64,000 nt of DNA from NCBI RefSeq assembly GCF_036192275.1, contig NZ_CP108088.1, forward strand, positions 2,977,501-3,041,500, written 5' to 3'. Numbering within the stretch: the first letter of the stretch is position 1; each line of letters opens with the position of its first letter. The translations under genes were made by a program, and so were the position numbers. The notes below the pieces were generated by a model. It was not told the DNA's origin, did no database searches, and saw only the letters and a program-made list of their open reading frames with translations. This document shows, piece by piece, positions 54,639 to 63,398 of this stretch. This DNA comes from Streptomyces sp. NBC_00250. Lineage in GTDB: Bacteria; Actinomycetota; Actinomycetes; Streptomycetales; Streptomycetaceae.

Positions 54639-55994
54639 TCAGACGCCCGCCCGCGCCTTCTCCTCGCCCTCATCGGCCCGCTGGTCCGGCACCGGTACGG
54701 CAGGCGCGTGATCGTCGACCAGCGTCTTCTCGTCGAACGGGATCCGCCCGGCGAGCACCTCGCCGACCCGCGCCTTGTCGATCTCCTTCGTCCACGTGCC
54801 GACGAGCACCGTGGCGACCGCGTTGCCCGCGAAGTTGGTGAGCGCGCGGGCCTCGCTCATGAAGCGGTCGATGCCGACGATCAGGCCCACCCCGTCGACC
54901 AGCTCGGGCCGGTGCGACTGGAGACCGCCCGCGAGGGTCGCGAGACCGGCGCCGGTGACGCCCGCCGCCCCCTTCGAGGCGATGATCATGAAGACGAGGA
55001 GCGAGATCTGCTCACCGACCGAGAGCGGATCGCCCATCGCCTCGGCGACGAAGAGCGAGGCCATCGTGAGGTAGATCGCGGTGCCGTCGAGGTTGAAGGA
55101 GTAGCCGGTCGGCACGGTGATGCCGACGACCGGCTTGCTGACGCCCAGGTGCTCCATCTTCGCGATGAGGCGGGGCAGCGCGGACTCGGAGGAGGAGGTG
55201 GAGAGGATCAGCAGGAACTCGCGGCCCAGGTACTTCAGGAGGGTCCAGATGTTGATCCCGGCGACCAGCCTGAGGAGCGCCCCGAGGACGACGAACACGA
55301 AGATCGCGCAGGTCAGATAGAAGCCGATCATGATGACGGCGAGCGACTTGAGCGCGTCGACACCCGTCGCGCCGACGACGGCGGCGATCGCGCCGAAGGC
55401 GCCGACCGGGGCGGCCCACATGATCATGCCGAGGATGCGGAAGACGAGCCGCTGGATGTGACCGATCCCGCGCAGAACCGGTTCGCCCGCCGCGCCCATG
55501 GCCTGGAGCGCGAAGCCCGCGAGCAGCGCGACGAGGAGGGTCTGGAGGACCTCGCCCTCGGTGAAGGCGGAGACGATGGTCTTGGGGATGATCCCGAGCA
55601 GGAAGTCCGGGGTGGACTCGCTCGCGCCCTCGGCCTGCTTGGCGCCGGCCTCGGCCAGCTCCTTGGTGAGGTGCAGCCCGGAGCCGGGCTCCAGGAGGTT
55701 GCCCACGACGAGGCCGATCGCGAGTGCGACGGTCGACATGAGGAGGAAGTAGCCGAGGGCGAGGCCGCCGACGGCGCCGACCTTCGCGGCCTTCCGGACC
55801 GATCCGACGCCGAGCACGATCGTGCAGAAGATGATCGGCGAGATCATCATCTTGATCAGATTGACGAAGCCGGTGCCCAGCGGCTTCAGCTCGACGGCGA
55901 CGCCGGGCGCCAGGAATCCGACCGCGATGCCGAGCAGTACGGCTCCGATGACGGCCAGATACAGATAATGGGTACGGTCCCGTCGTGCGGCCAC
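54639..55994 (-). CDS. dctA: C4-dicarboxylate/cation symporter DctA
   Basis: The product is a 451-residue transporter of the DAACS family importing succinate, fumarate or malate. It has 8 membrane helices with two re-entrant loops. The serine-rich loop STSSSESALPRL, PTGYSFNLDGTAIYLTMASLF and the C-terminal NFAGNAVATVL are diagnostic. GTG at 55994 follows GAGGAGG by 5 bases and starts at ARRDRTHYLYLAV. Upstream in-frame starts lack such a site. It is divergent from a CitA/DcuS-type sensor across about 250 bp, which argues for induction by dicarboxylates. Confidence 0.92.
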   Translation of the reverse strand: MAARRDRTHYLYLAVIGAVLLGIAVGFLAPGVAVELKPLGTGFVNLIKMMISPIIFCTIVLGVGSVRKAAKVGAVGGLALGYFLLMSTVALAIGLVVGNLLEPGSGLHLTKELAEAGAKQAEGASESTPDFLLGIIPKTIVSAFTEGEVLQTLLVALLAGFALQAMGAAGEPVLRGIGHIQRLVFRILGMIMWAAPVGAFGAIAAVVGATGVDALKSLAVIMIGFYLTCAIFVFVVLGALLRLVAGINIWTLLKYLGREFLLILSTSSSESALPRLIAKMEHLGVSKPVVGITVPTGYSFNLDGTAIYLTMASLFVAEAMGDPLSVGEQISLLVFMIIASKGAAGVTGAGLATLAGGLQSHRPELVDGVGLIVGIDRFMSEARALTNFAGNAVATVLVGTWTKEIDKARVGEVLAGRIPFDEKTLVDDHAPAVPVPDQRADEGEEKARAGV

Positions 55995-56248
55995 GGGGTC
56001 CTCCTCGTGCTGATGGGTGTCCACGTCCCGGTGGACTCCGCGAGCATCCATCAGCCTGTGACCGGGGTCACGGTTACGTACGTTTCGTTCACAACCGAAA
56101 CCACCGCGGGGCTGCGGGGCTGCGTGACGGCAGAACGGCGGGGGCCGGGCGGCAGGGCGCCACGGCGGCAGGGCCGCGACCGGGCCCGGAGGGAACGATT
56201 CGGGAACGCGATGCGTCGGCGCACGCTCCCACGTGCACACTTACCCGC

Positions 56249-58261
56249 ATGCGTTTCCCCCTCCCCCACCCCCGCAGCCTGGCCGGCCAGCTCTTCGCGA
56301 TGCAGGTCGTGCTCGTGGCCGTCGTCGTGGCGGGGTGCGCGGTCTTCGCGTACGTCACGGACCGGGCGCAGGCCGAGGAGACCGCGCGGCGCCAGGCCAC
56401 CGCCACCGCCGCGGCCGTCGCCGACTCCCCGTCGGTGGTCGCCGCGACCCGCTCCGCCGACCCGACGGCGGTGCTCCAGCCGTACGCCGAGGCGCTGCGC
56501 CGTCACGCCGGCGTGGCCTTCGTCGTGATCATGTCCCCGGACGGCACCCGCTGGACCCATCCCGAGCCGGAGCAGATCGGCCGGACGTACCTCGGTCACA
56601 TCGAGGAGGCGGCGGCCGGCCGGACCTACTCCGAGACCCACCTGGGGGTGCTCGGCCCCTCCGTACGGACGGTGGTGCCGGTCTTCGACGGCGGCCGGGT
56701 CGTCGCCCTGGTCAGCGCGGGCATCACGATCGACAAGATCAGCGAGCAGGTACGGGAGCAGGTCACCGCGCTGCTCGGCATGGCGGGCGCGGCGCTCGCG
56801 CTCGGCGGCGCGGGGACGTACGTGGTCAACGCGCGGCTGCGCCGCCACACGCACGGCATGAACGCGACCGAGCTGAGCCGGATGCACGACTACCACGAGG
56901 CCGCGCTGCACGCCGTCCGCGAAGGGCTCGTGATGCTCGACGGGCGGCGGCGGATCGCGCTCATCAACGACGGGGCGAGGGAGCTGCTCGGCCTGGACGA
57001 AGCGGTCGTCGGCCGCCCGGCGGCCGAGCTCGGGCTGCCCGCGACGCTCACCGGCGCGCTGCTGTCCTCGGAGCCCCGGATCGACGAGACACATCTGACG
57101 GCCGACCGGGTGCTCGTGGTCAACACCCGGCCGGTGGTGGGCGGGGAGCGGCGCGGCACGGTCGCCACGCTCCGGGATCGTACGGAACTCCAGGCACTGT
57201 CAGGCGAGTTGGACTCGGAGCGGGGGTTCACCGAGGCGCTCAGGTCGCAGGCCCACGAGGCCGCGAACCGGCTGCACACGGTCGTCTCGCTGATCGAACT
57301 GGGCCGGGTGGCCGAGGCGGTGGAGTTCGCGACGGCGGAGCTGGAGCTGGCCCAGGCGCTCACCGACCGGGTCGTGGACGCCGTCGGGGAGCCGGTGCTC
57401 GCGGCGCTGCTGCTCGGCAAGGCGGCACAGGCGAACGAGCGGGGTGTGGAGCTGGTCCTGACCGAGGACAGCCGCATCGACGACGGCCTGGTGCCCGCGA
57501 CCCTGCCGTCCCGGGACCTGGTGACGATCCTCGGCAACCTCATCGACAACGCGGTGGAGGCGGCGGGCGGCACCCCGCACGCGCGCGTGACGGTGACGGT
57601 CGCGGCCCGCACGGGCGACGGCGAGCTGCTGCTCCGTGTCGGCGACAGCGGCCCCGGCGTCCGCCCGGCCGACCGTGACGCGGTCCTGGGCCGCGGCTGG
57701 ACCACTCGGGGCCCCGGCCGGGGCCTGGGCCTGGCCCTGGTCGGCCAGGCGGTGTCCCGAGCCTCGGGCACACTCGACGTCACGGACGCGGAGGCGGGCG
57801 GCGCGGAGTTCACCGTAAGACTGCCGCTACCGGTGCCGGTGCCGGCACCCGTGCCGGTGCCGTCGGCGCGGGAGGGCGTGACGGACGGCCGGATGCGGCC
57901 CGAGCCCGCGACGAAGGCCCCGGCGAGCCACCGGCCGGGATCCGATCCCGCACCCCCGACCACGGGAAACCGGGCAGCGGACGGAACCCTGGGGCCTGAC
58001 ATGCCCGCCGGAGCCGGACCGGCCTCCGGGCCGGGCACGGCCTCCGGGCCGGGCACGGCCTCCGGGCCGGGCACGGCCTCCGGGCCGGGCACGATCCCCG
58101 GGCAGGGCACGATCCCCGGGCAGGGCACGATCCCCGCCGGAGGCCCGGCCCCCGGGCCGGGCACGGGCCGCGCGGAACGCCCGGCCCCCCGCCCCGGCTC
58201 CGACCCAAGCCCAAGCACCGGCACCGGCACCGGCACCGGCCCTACCGAGGTGGTCTCGTGA
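56249..58261 (+). CDS. CitA/DcuS-family sensor histidine kinase with repeat-rich tail
   Basis: The product has 670 residues: TM1 (about 12-35), an extracytoplasmic PAS-like sensor (about 36-175), TM2 (about 178-200), a cytoplasmic PAS (about 218-320), a DHp helix with His about 336 (RSQAHEAANRLHTVVSL) and an ATPase with ILGNLIDNAVEAAGG, VGDSGPGV and GRGLGLALVGQ. Beyond residue about 530 is a 140-residue Pro/Gly/Thr tail holding six hexapeptide repeats and absent from typical members. No ribosome site precedes the ATG. It probably senses dicarboxylates or citrate and acts on the overlapping response regulator gene. Confidence 0.9.
   Translation: MRFPLPHPRSLAGQLFAMQVVLVAVVVAGCAVFAYVTDRAQAEETARRQATATAAAVADSPSVVAATRSADPTAVLQPYAEALRRHAGVAFVVIMSPDGTRWTHPEPEQIGRTYLGHIEEAAAGRTYSETHLGVLGPSVRTVVPVFDGGRVVALVSAGITIDKISEQVREQVTALLGMAGAALALGGAGTYVVNARLRRHTHGMNATELSRMHDYHEAALHAVREGLVMLDGRRRIALINDGARELLGLDEAVVGRPAAELGLPATLTGALLSSEPRIDETHLTADRVLVVNTRPVVGGERRGTVATLRDRTELQALSGELDSERGFTEALRSQAHEAANRLHTVVSLIELGRVAEAVEFATAELELAQALTDRVVDAVGEPVLAALLLGKAAQANERGVELVLTEDSRIDDGLVPATLPSRDLVTILGNLIDNAVEAAGGTPHARVTVTVAARTGDGELLLRVGDSGPGVRPADRDAVLGRGWTTRGPGRGLGLALVGQAVSRASGTLDVTDAEAGGAEFTVRLPLPVPVPAPVPVPSAREGVTDGRMRPEPATKAPASHRPGSDPAPPTTGNRAADGTLGPDMPAGAGPASGPGTASGPGTASGPGTASGPGTIPGQGTIPGQGTIPAGGPAPGPGTGRAERPAPRPGSDPSPSTGTGTGTGPTEVVS
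58022..58129 (+). repeat. Six 18-bp tandem repeats inside the kinase gene
   Basis: Four identical units GCCTCCGGGCCGGGCACG (from 58022, encoding ASGPGT) are followed by two variant units ATCCCCGGGCAGGGCACG (encoding IPGQGT). The repeat is in frame, so copy-number change alters only tail length. Confidence 0.95.
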
Positions 58262-58953
58262 GTGCGCTGCCCCTTCGGGTGCTCGTCGTCGAGGACGATC
58301 CCGTCGCCGCCGATGCCCACGCCCTGTACGCCGGCCGGGTCGAGGGCTTCACGGTCGTCGGGGTCGCCCACTCCCGTGCCGCCGCCGTGCGCCTGCTGGA
58401 GCGGACGCCCGTCGACCTGATCCTGCTCGACCTCTACCTGCCCGACGGCCACGGCCTGCAGCTGCTGCGCGCGCTGCGCGCCGCCGGGCACTCCGCAGAT
58501 GTCATCGCCGTGACCTCGGCCCGCGACCTGGCCGTCGTCCGCGAGGGCGTCTCGCTCGGGGTCGTCCAGTACGTCCTCAAGCCCTTCGCCTTCGCGACCC
58601 TCCGGGACCGGCTCGCCCGGTACGCCGAGTTCCGGGCGACCGCCGGCGAGGCCTCCGGGCAGGACGAGGTGGACCGGGCGCTCGCCACCCTCCGGGCCCC
58701 GCACCCCGCCGCCCTCCCCAAGGGCCTGAGCGCGCCCACCCTGGAGGCCGTCACCCGGACCCTCCGGTCCACCCCCGCGGGGCTCACCGCCGCCGAGGCC
58801 GGCACGGCCGTCGGGATCTCCCGGATCACCGCGCGCCGCTACCTGGAGCACCTGGTGACCGGGGGCCGGGCCGTGCGCGCCCCGCAGTACGGCCAGATCG
58901 GGCGCCCCGAGCTCCAGTACCGCTGGCTCGACGGCCCGGCCCGCGGTCACTGA
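58258..58953 (+). CDS. CitB/DcuR-family response regulator
   Basis: The product has 231 residues. The receiver has Glu12-Asp13-Asp14 and phospho-acceptor Asp58 (LILLDLYLPDGHG) and Lys in YVLKPFAFATL. The C-terminal DNA-binding part (LTAAEAGTAVGISRITARRYLEHLVTGGRA) is the winged HTH of the CitB group, ending ELQYRWL. GTG at 58258 overlaps the kinase stop (GTGA). dctA, divergent beside the pair, is the likely target. Confidence 0.93.
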   Translation: MSALPLRVLVVEDDPVAADAHALYAGRVEGFTVVGVAHSRAAAVRLLERTPVDLILLDLYLPDGHGLQLLRALRAAGHSADVIAVTSARDLAVVREGVSLGVVQYVLKPFAFATLRDRLARYAEFRATAGEASGQDEVDRALATLRAPHPAALPKGLSAPTLEAVTRTLRSTPAGLTAAEAGTAVGISRITARRYLEHLVTGGRAVRAPQYGQIGRPELQYRWLDGPARGH

Positions 58954-59031
58954 CCGACCGACGCCGAAGGGCATCGCGTCCGGGGAAACGACTCCGCGGC
59001 GATCGGGCCCTTGCGTCATCGCCCGCGATCG

Positions 59032-59150
59032 CTGATCGTTTCCGAAGGTCACCGCGCTCGGCCACTGATCGTTTCCGAAGGCCACCGCACTCGGTCACTG
59101 ATCGTTTCCAAGGTGACCACGCCCGGTTACTGATCGGTTCCGACGTTCCT
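59032..59150. repeat. Three and a half 33-bp tandem repeats upstream of an XRE gene
   Basis: Units start at 59032, 59065, 59098 and 59130 (periods 33, 33 and 32). Each begins CTGATCGTTTCC and continues as an AAGG-to-CTCGG segment with scattered changes. The fourth is truncated. They end about 65 bp before the XRE-type gene. The near-three-helical-turn spacing suggests binding sites on the same DNA face. Confidence 0.85.
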
Positions 59151-59215
59151 ACGACTCCACACCTTGGGGGAACGCACCGTAGCCAGCCGTTACCCTCCGC
59201 ACCTACCGTGACCGG

Positions 59216-59887
59216 GTGCACCAACCCTCACCACCTTTCAACGCCCTGGCCGCGCGCCGCCTCCGTGAGGCCCTCGGCATGGCCCCCGGCCATGTCGCGT
59301 ACGGCCTCCGCGCGCAGTACGGCCTCTTCGTCAACCCCGACACCGTCGTCGCGTGGGAACGCGGCCGCGCCGTCCCCAACGAACAGGAGCTCACGGCCCT
59401 CGCGGGCGTCCTGTGGTGCTCCCCCGCCGAGCTGATCGCCGCCGCCTCCACCCTCCGCGAGCACCGGATGGCACGCGGACTCCCCTCCGAGGAGCTGGCC
59501 CGGCGGGTCGGCGTGGCGGCCCACGCGTACCAGCGGATGGAGGACGAGGGACGCTGGCGCGGCACCGAACGCCAGACGGCCGCCCTCGCGGAGGTCCTCG
59601 GCCTCGGCCCGCGCGCCCTGATCACCGCGACCGGCGGCGACGAGCGCCTCGCCGAGCTGCTGCGCGACGCCGCCACCACCCGCTGGCAGGCGTACGTGAA
59701 ACCGGCGGTGAAGATGGTGCCGCTGCCCAAGCAGACCCTGGAGTTCGCCCTGCAGCGCCTGCACGCGGAGTACCACTCCCGGATGGCGGCGACCAGCAGC
59801 TGGGGTGCTTCGGCCGCGACCGGCGACGAGGGTCGCGCGTACCTGGACGAGATCACCGGCCACTTCTGGGCCGCGGTCGGTTCCTAG
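59216..59887 (+). CDS. XRE-type DNA-binding protein with two HTH-like modules
   Basis: The product has 223 residues. Residues about 8-80 (ALAARRLREALGMAPGHVAYGLRAQYGLFVNPDTVVAWERGRAVPNEQELTALAGVL) form one helix-turn-helix. Residues about 82-140 (LREHRMARGLPSEELARRVGVAAHAYQRMEDEGRWRGTERQTAALAEVLGL) form a second. The rest is a helical C-terminus of unknown role. The GTG start has no ribosome site and TACCGT lies 5 bases upstream, so the mRNA is probably leaderless. The tandem repeats upstream are possible self-binding sites. The phosphatase gene follows 32 bp later. Confidence 0.8.
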   Translation: MHQPSPPFNALAARRLREALGMAPGHVAYGLRAQYGLFVNPDTVVAWERGRAVPNEQELTALAGVLWCSPAELIAAASTLREHRMARGLPSEELARRVGVAAHAYQRMEDEGRWRGTERQTAALAEVLGLGPRALITATGGDERLAELLRDAATTRWQAYVKPAVKMVPLPKQTLEFALQRLHAEYHSRMAATSSWGASAATGDEGRAYLDEITGHFWAAVGS

Positions 59888-59907
59888 ATCATCGCGAGTC
59901 GGCGCCG

Positions 59908-59913
59908 TAGATT
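59908..59913 (+). promoter_or_regulatory. -10 element of a leaderless phosphatase transcript
   Basis: TAGATT followed by 6 bases and then GTG at 59920 places the expected transcription start on the initiation codon. No clear -35 hexamer is seen. Confidence 0.55.
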
Positions 59914-59919
59914 GGCACC

Positions 59920-60720
59920 GTGAGACGACACATACCGTTCGAACGACTCCACAACTTCCGTGACCTGGGCGGCTATCGGACCGCCGACGGCGGGACCGTG
60001 CGGTGGGAGACCCTCTACCGCTCCGACTCCCTCGCCAAGCTCGCGGACGCCGGATCCGCCGACCTGGAGCGCTTCCGCGCGCTGAACGTGGCCACGGTGA
60101 TCGACCTGCGCTACCCGTGGGAGATCGCCGCCAAGGGCCGCCTGCCGGAGACCGAGGACGTCTCCTGGCACAACCTCTCCATCGAGCACCGCCCCTACGA
60201 CCAGGCGGAGATCGACCCGGACCTCGACCCCTGGCGCTACCTCGCCGACCGGTTCGCCGAAGTCGCGGAGGACGGCGCGGTGGAACTCCGTACCGCCCTC
60301 GAAGTCATCGCCTCCGCCGACGGCCCCCTCGTCTTCCACTGCGCCTCCGGGAAGGACCGTACGGGGCTGCTCGCCGCCGTCGTCCTCGCCCTCGTGGGCG
60401 TCCCGGACGACGAGATCCTCGCGGACTTCGCGCTCACCGAGCTGGCCACGGAACGGCTGATCGCCGACTGGCGGGCATCGCATCCGGGCCGCGAGCTGCG
60501 CTGGCCGGGCTACGGCCGGGCACCCGCCGACATCATCCGACTGTTCCTCGCGGACCTGCGCGCGCGGTACGGCTCCGTGGACGCGTACGTCACCGGCCAC
60601 GTCGGGCTCGACCCGGCGGTGGTGACGGCGCTCAGGGCCCGGCTGGTCGATGTCGACGCCAACGCCGACACCAAGACCAACACCAACATCGACACCGACA
60701 CCGACGTCGCTCCGTCCTAG
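59920..60720 (+). CDS. Tyrosine-protein phosphatase (LipA/DSP-like)
   Basis: The product is a 266-residue phosphatase. The P-loop HCASGKDRTG gives Cys141 and Arg147 of the CX5R signature, the Asp-containing NFRDLGGY start is typical of the bacterial PTP/LipA group, and IDLRYPWE is conserved. The C-terminal tail (NADTKTNTNIDTDTD) is a low-complexity Asp/Asn/Thr run from a 6-bp DNA repeat. The GTG has no ribosome site but TAGATT ends 6 bases upstream, a clear leaderless configuration. Its substrate may be a phosphoprotein or phosphoinositide. The stop overlaps that of the convergent gene in a shared CTAG. Confidence 0.9.
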   Translation: MRRHIPFERLHNFRDLGGYRTADGGTVRWETLYRSDSLAKLADAGSADLERFRALNVATVIDLRYPWEIAAKGRLPETEDVSWHNLSIEHRPYDQAEIDPDLDPWRYLADRFAEVAEDGAVELRTALEVIASADGPLVFHCASGKDRTGLLAAVVLALVGVPDDEILADFALTELATERLIADWRASHPGRELRWPGYGRAPADIIRLFLADLRARYGSVDAYVTGHVGLDPAVVTALRARLVDVDANADTKTNTNIDTDTDVAPS

Positions 60721-61958
60721 CCGCGTCGTTCGAAGGAGAAGAGCTGGCCGGACGCGTCCGGCGCGCAGGGCGCCTGGGCCAGCTTCGCCCAGGCCGCCTC
60801 GCGGTCACCGACGACGGTGACGCATGTGCCGGGGGTGGCGGAGCCGACCGGGACGATCCGATGGCCCCGGACCGGGCCCCGGCCGTAAGGCTCCAGGGCG
60901 AAGGCCTCGACCCTGCTCGGGTCCCCGCACTCGGAGTCCTCGTACGCCGAGTCGGGTATCCGGCCGCCGGAGGGTATGCCCGAGCAGCCGGGCCCGAAGT
61001 CGGGATGGTCCGAAACGATCCTCCACCGGCCGGCGCCCACCGCCGCGAGGGAGTAGAGCGGGAAGCCCGACTCGGCGCACGGCACCTGATGGACCTGTCC
61101 GGTCCGGGTCCCGCGCCGCTCGCCGAGGCAGAAGTCCGTGCCCACGACCCGGATGCGTACGTCCCCGGCGGCGGGGGCGGTGACCGTCACGGCGGGGGTC
61201 GTACGGGCCGGCTTACCGGCGGGACCCGTGCCGCCGTCGCGGAGGAAGGCGACGACGCTGACCCCGGCGAGGACGAGCCCGGCCACCGCGACCGTGGCGA
61301 CGACCGCGCGCCGTATCCGGGACGGGGTCGGGAGCGGGTGCCCGGTGCGGGCCGTGACCGAGCCGCGGCCGGACGGCCGGGCGTCGGCTGGGGGCAGGGA
61401 GGGCCAGGGGTCGGTCCTCTCCGGGGTGCCGGGTGCGTCCGGGGGCCCGGGGATCGACGAGCGACCGGCCGTCGCACTCGCGGACTCCACCGGTCCGGCC
61501 GCCTCGGCCGCCGCCTCGGCCGCCGCCTCGACCTCATCGGCCGGCACCCCCGAGGACTCCACCGTGCCCGGCTCGACGGGCTCGACCGGCTCGACCGCAT
61601 CGGCCGCCGCCCTGGCCCCGTCCCCCTCGTCCCCCTCGTCCACGGCGTCCGCCCCGGCAGGCGTGTCCGTCCCCCGGCCCGCCAGCTCCCTCCGTACCGT
61701 CCGCCACCGCGCCAGTTCACCCGGCGCCACCCCGCACGCGCGGACGAACACGGTCAGGAGTTCCTCGCGGGGCAGGGTGGCGCGGGCCAGCATGTTCGCC
61801 ACGGTGGAGCGGGGCAGGACGTCCCCTCTCGCCTCCGCGCGGGCCGAGAGCTCGCGGTAGGTCAGGCCCGACCAGTCCTTGAGCGCCTGGAGGCACGCGA
61901 GGAACTCGGCGGGGGTCCGTGCGCCCCGCGGGTCAGGGGTGTGCCGCCCCGGTGTCAT
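60717..61958 (-). CDS. HTH-transmembrane-extracytoplasmic domain protein
   Basis: The product has 413 residues in three parts. Residues about 12-90 are an XRE-like HTH found widely in Streptomyces (PAEFLACLQALKDWSGLTYRELSARAEARGDVLPRSTVANML). About 95-210 is low complexity with VEPVEPVEPG and AAAEAAAEAA repeats. A membrane helix follows at about 216-240 (VVATVAVAGLVLAGVSVVAFL). Outside is a cysteine-containing domain (DFCLGERRG, VPCAESGFPLYSL, GCSGIPSGG, GTCVTVVGD) of beta-trefoil-like look. It may transmit an external signal directly to DNA or be a membrane-anchored regulator. ATG at 61958 follows GGAAGAGG. Confidence 0.82.
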   Translation of the reverse strand: MTPGRHTPDPRGARTPAEFLACLQALKDWSGLTYRELSARAEARGDVLPRSTVANMLARATLPREELLTVFVRACGVAPGELARWRTVRRELAGRGTDTPAGADAVDEGDEGDGARAAADAVEPVEPVEPGTVESSGVPADEVEAAAEAAAEAAGPVESASATAGRSSIPGPPDAPGTPERTDPWPSLPPADARPSGRGSVTARTGHPLPTPSRIRRAVVATVAVAGLVLAGVSVVAFLRDGGTGPAGKPARTTPAVTVTAPAAGDVRIRVVGTDFCLGERRGTRTGQVHQVPCAESGFPLYSLAAVGAGRWRIVSDHPDFGPGCSGIPSGGRIPDSAYEDSECGDPSRVEAFALEPYGRGPVRGHRIVPVGSATPGTCVTVVGDREAAWAKLAQAPCAPDASGQLFSFERRG

Positions 61959-62085
61959 CCGCGCCTCTTCCCTTCCGCCGGACAGGGTTGGGACATGTCC
62001 GGGACAGGCCCCAAGCCTTGTTGATCTCGCGCTCCGGCTCAAGAGTGGAACTCGGCATTTCCAGGGGTGATGCCGGGCACGGCGA

Positions 62086-62125
62086 AGTGGCCCCGACCGT
62101 CCACGGGGGGACGGTCGGGGCCACT
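62086..62125 (-). terminator. Strong hairpin terminator of pfkA
   Basis: A perfect 16-bp stem (62086-62101 with 62110-62125) has an 8-base loop, 90 bp beyond the phosphofructokinase stop and upstream of the HTH-TM gene on the same strand. Confidence 0.85.
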
Positions 62126-62214
62126 CGGTGTGTCCGCGTCCCGGGGCAGATCCGGGACAGGTCGGGACGGAGGTCCCGGCGGCGGGGCCGGACGGCCGGC
62201 CCCGCAGGGGTCCG

Positions 62215-63240
62215 TCAGAAGACCGACTCGGCCTCGCGCATGCGGTCCGCGGGGACCGTCTTGAGGCGGGTCACGGCCTCGGCGAGGGGCACCATCTCGA
62301 CGCCCGTGCCGCGCAGCGCCGTCATCCTGCCGAAGTCGCCGCGGTGCGCGGCCTCCACCGCGTGCCAGCCGAAGCGGGTCGCGAGCACCCGGTCGTACGC
62401 GGTCGGCGTGCCGCCGCGCTGGACGTGGCCGAGGATGACCGGGCGGGCCTCCTTGCCGAGGCGCCGCTCCAGCTCGACGGCGAGCTGGTTGCCGATGCCC
62501 TGGAAGCGCTCGTGACCGAACTGGTCGATCTCGCCCTTCTTGTACTCCATCGACCCCTCGGCCGGGTGGGCGCCCTCGGCGACGCAGATGACGGCGAACT
62601 TCTTGCCGCGGGCGAACCGCTCCTCGACCATCTTCACCAGGTCGTCGACCTGGAAGGGCCGCTCGGGAAGGCAGATGCCGTGCGCGCCGCCGGCCATGCC
62701 GGACTCCAGGGCGATCCAGCCGGCATGGCGGCCCATCACCTCGACGACCATCACCCGCTGGTGGGACTCGGCGGTGGTCTTGAGGCGGTCCATCGCCTCG
62801 GTGGCGACGCCGACGGCGGTGTCGAAGCCGAAGGTGCGGTCCGTGGACGAGATGTCGTTGTCGATCGTCTTCGGGACGCCGACGACGGGCATGCCGGCGT
62901 CGGAGAGCATCCGGGCGGCGGTCAGGGTGCCTTCGCCGCCGATCGGGATGAGGACGTCGATGCCGTACTCGCGGGCCAGGTCGGGGGCGGATGCGGCGGC
63001 CTCGGCGAGCCGGTTCCGCTCCAGTCGGGCGGAGCCGAGGATGGTGCCGCCGCGGGCCAGGATGCCGCTGACGGCGTTGAGGTCGAGGGGGCGGAAGTGG
63101 CCGTCGAGGAGGCCCTTGAACCCGTCCTCGAAGCCGATGACTTCGTCGTTGTGGCCGGTCAGCGCCCGGTGCACGACCGACCGGATCACTGCGTTCAGGC
63201 CGGGGCAGTCGCCGCCTGCGGTGAGGACTCCGATGCGCAT
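62215..63240 (-). CDS. pfkA: 6-phosphofructokinase
   Basis: The product is a 341-residue glycolytic kinase, the length of S. coelicolor PfkA2. MRIGVLTAGGDCPGLNAVIR is the nucleotide loop, PIGGEGTLTAAR the phosphate-binding segment, PKTIDNDISSTDRTFGFDTA contains the catalytic Asp, and VEVMGRHAGWIAL and HVQRGGTPTAYDR bind fructose-6-phosphate. Gly in GGEG combined with Lys in PKTIDND is the actinobacterial ATP-dependent pattern as I recall, rather than the PPi type, which has Asp in place of that Gly. ATG at 63240 is at the conserved N-terminus. The frame open to 63426 is not used. Confidence 0.95.
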   Translation of the reverse strand: MRIGVLTAGGDCPGLNAVIRSVVHRALTGHNDEVIGFEDGFKGLLDGHFRPLDLNAVSGILARGGTILGSARLERNRLAEAAASAPDLAREYGIDVLIPIGGEGTLTAARMLSDAGMPVVGVPKTIDNDISSTDRTFGFDTAVGVATEAMDRLKTTAESHQRVMVVEVMGRHAGWIALESGMAGGAHGICLPERPFQVDDLVKMVEERFARGKKFAVICVAEGAHPAEGSMEYKKGEIDQFGHERFQGIGNQLAVELERRLGKEARPVILGHVQRGGTPTAYDRVLATRFGWHAVEAAHRGDFGRMTALRGTGVEMVPLAEAVTRLKTVPADRMREAESVF

Positions 63241-63398
63241 CGTGCTGTGTCTCCTGCTCGGTCGCGTTCCTTGGTGAGCCACAGCGATTCTCACACGCCC
63301 GGCCTGGAGGACGCGCTCGCGACCGCTCCGCGCGTTCCTCCCGCGGCCCTCGCGGAGGCCTTTCGTCCCGGGCTTCCGGGCCCTTCGTCCGGCGGGCG

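Noticed and set aside
59032..59150. Possible CRISPR array
   Set aside because: Repeats are contiguous with a 33-bp period and diverged; there are no unique spacers of constant length and no cas genes.
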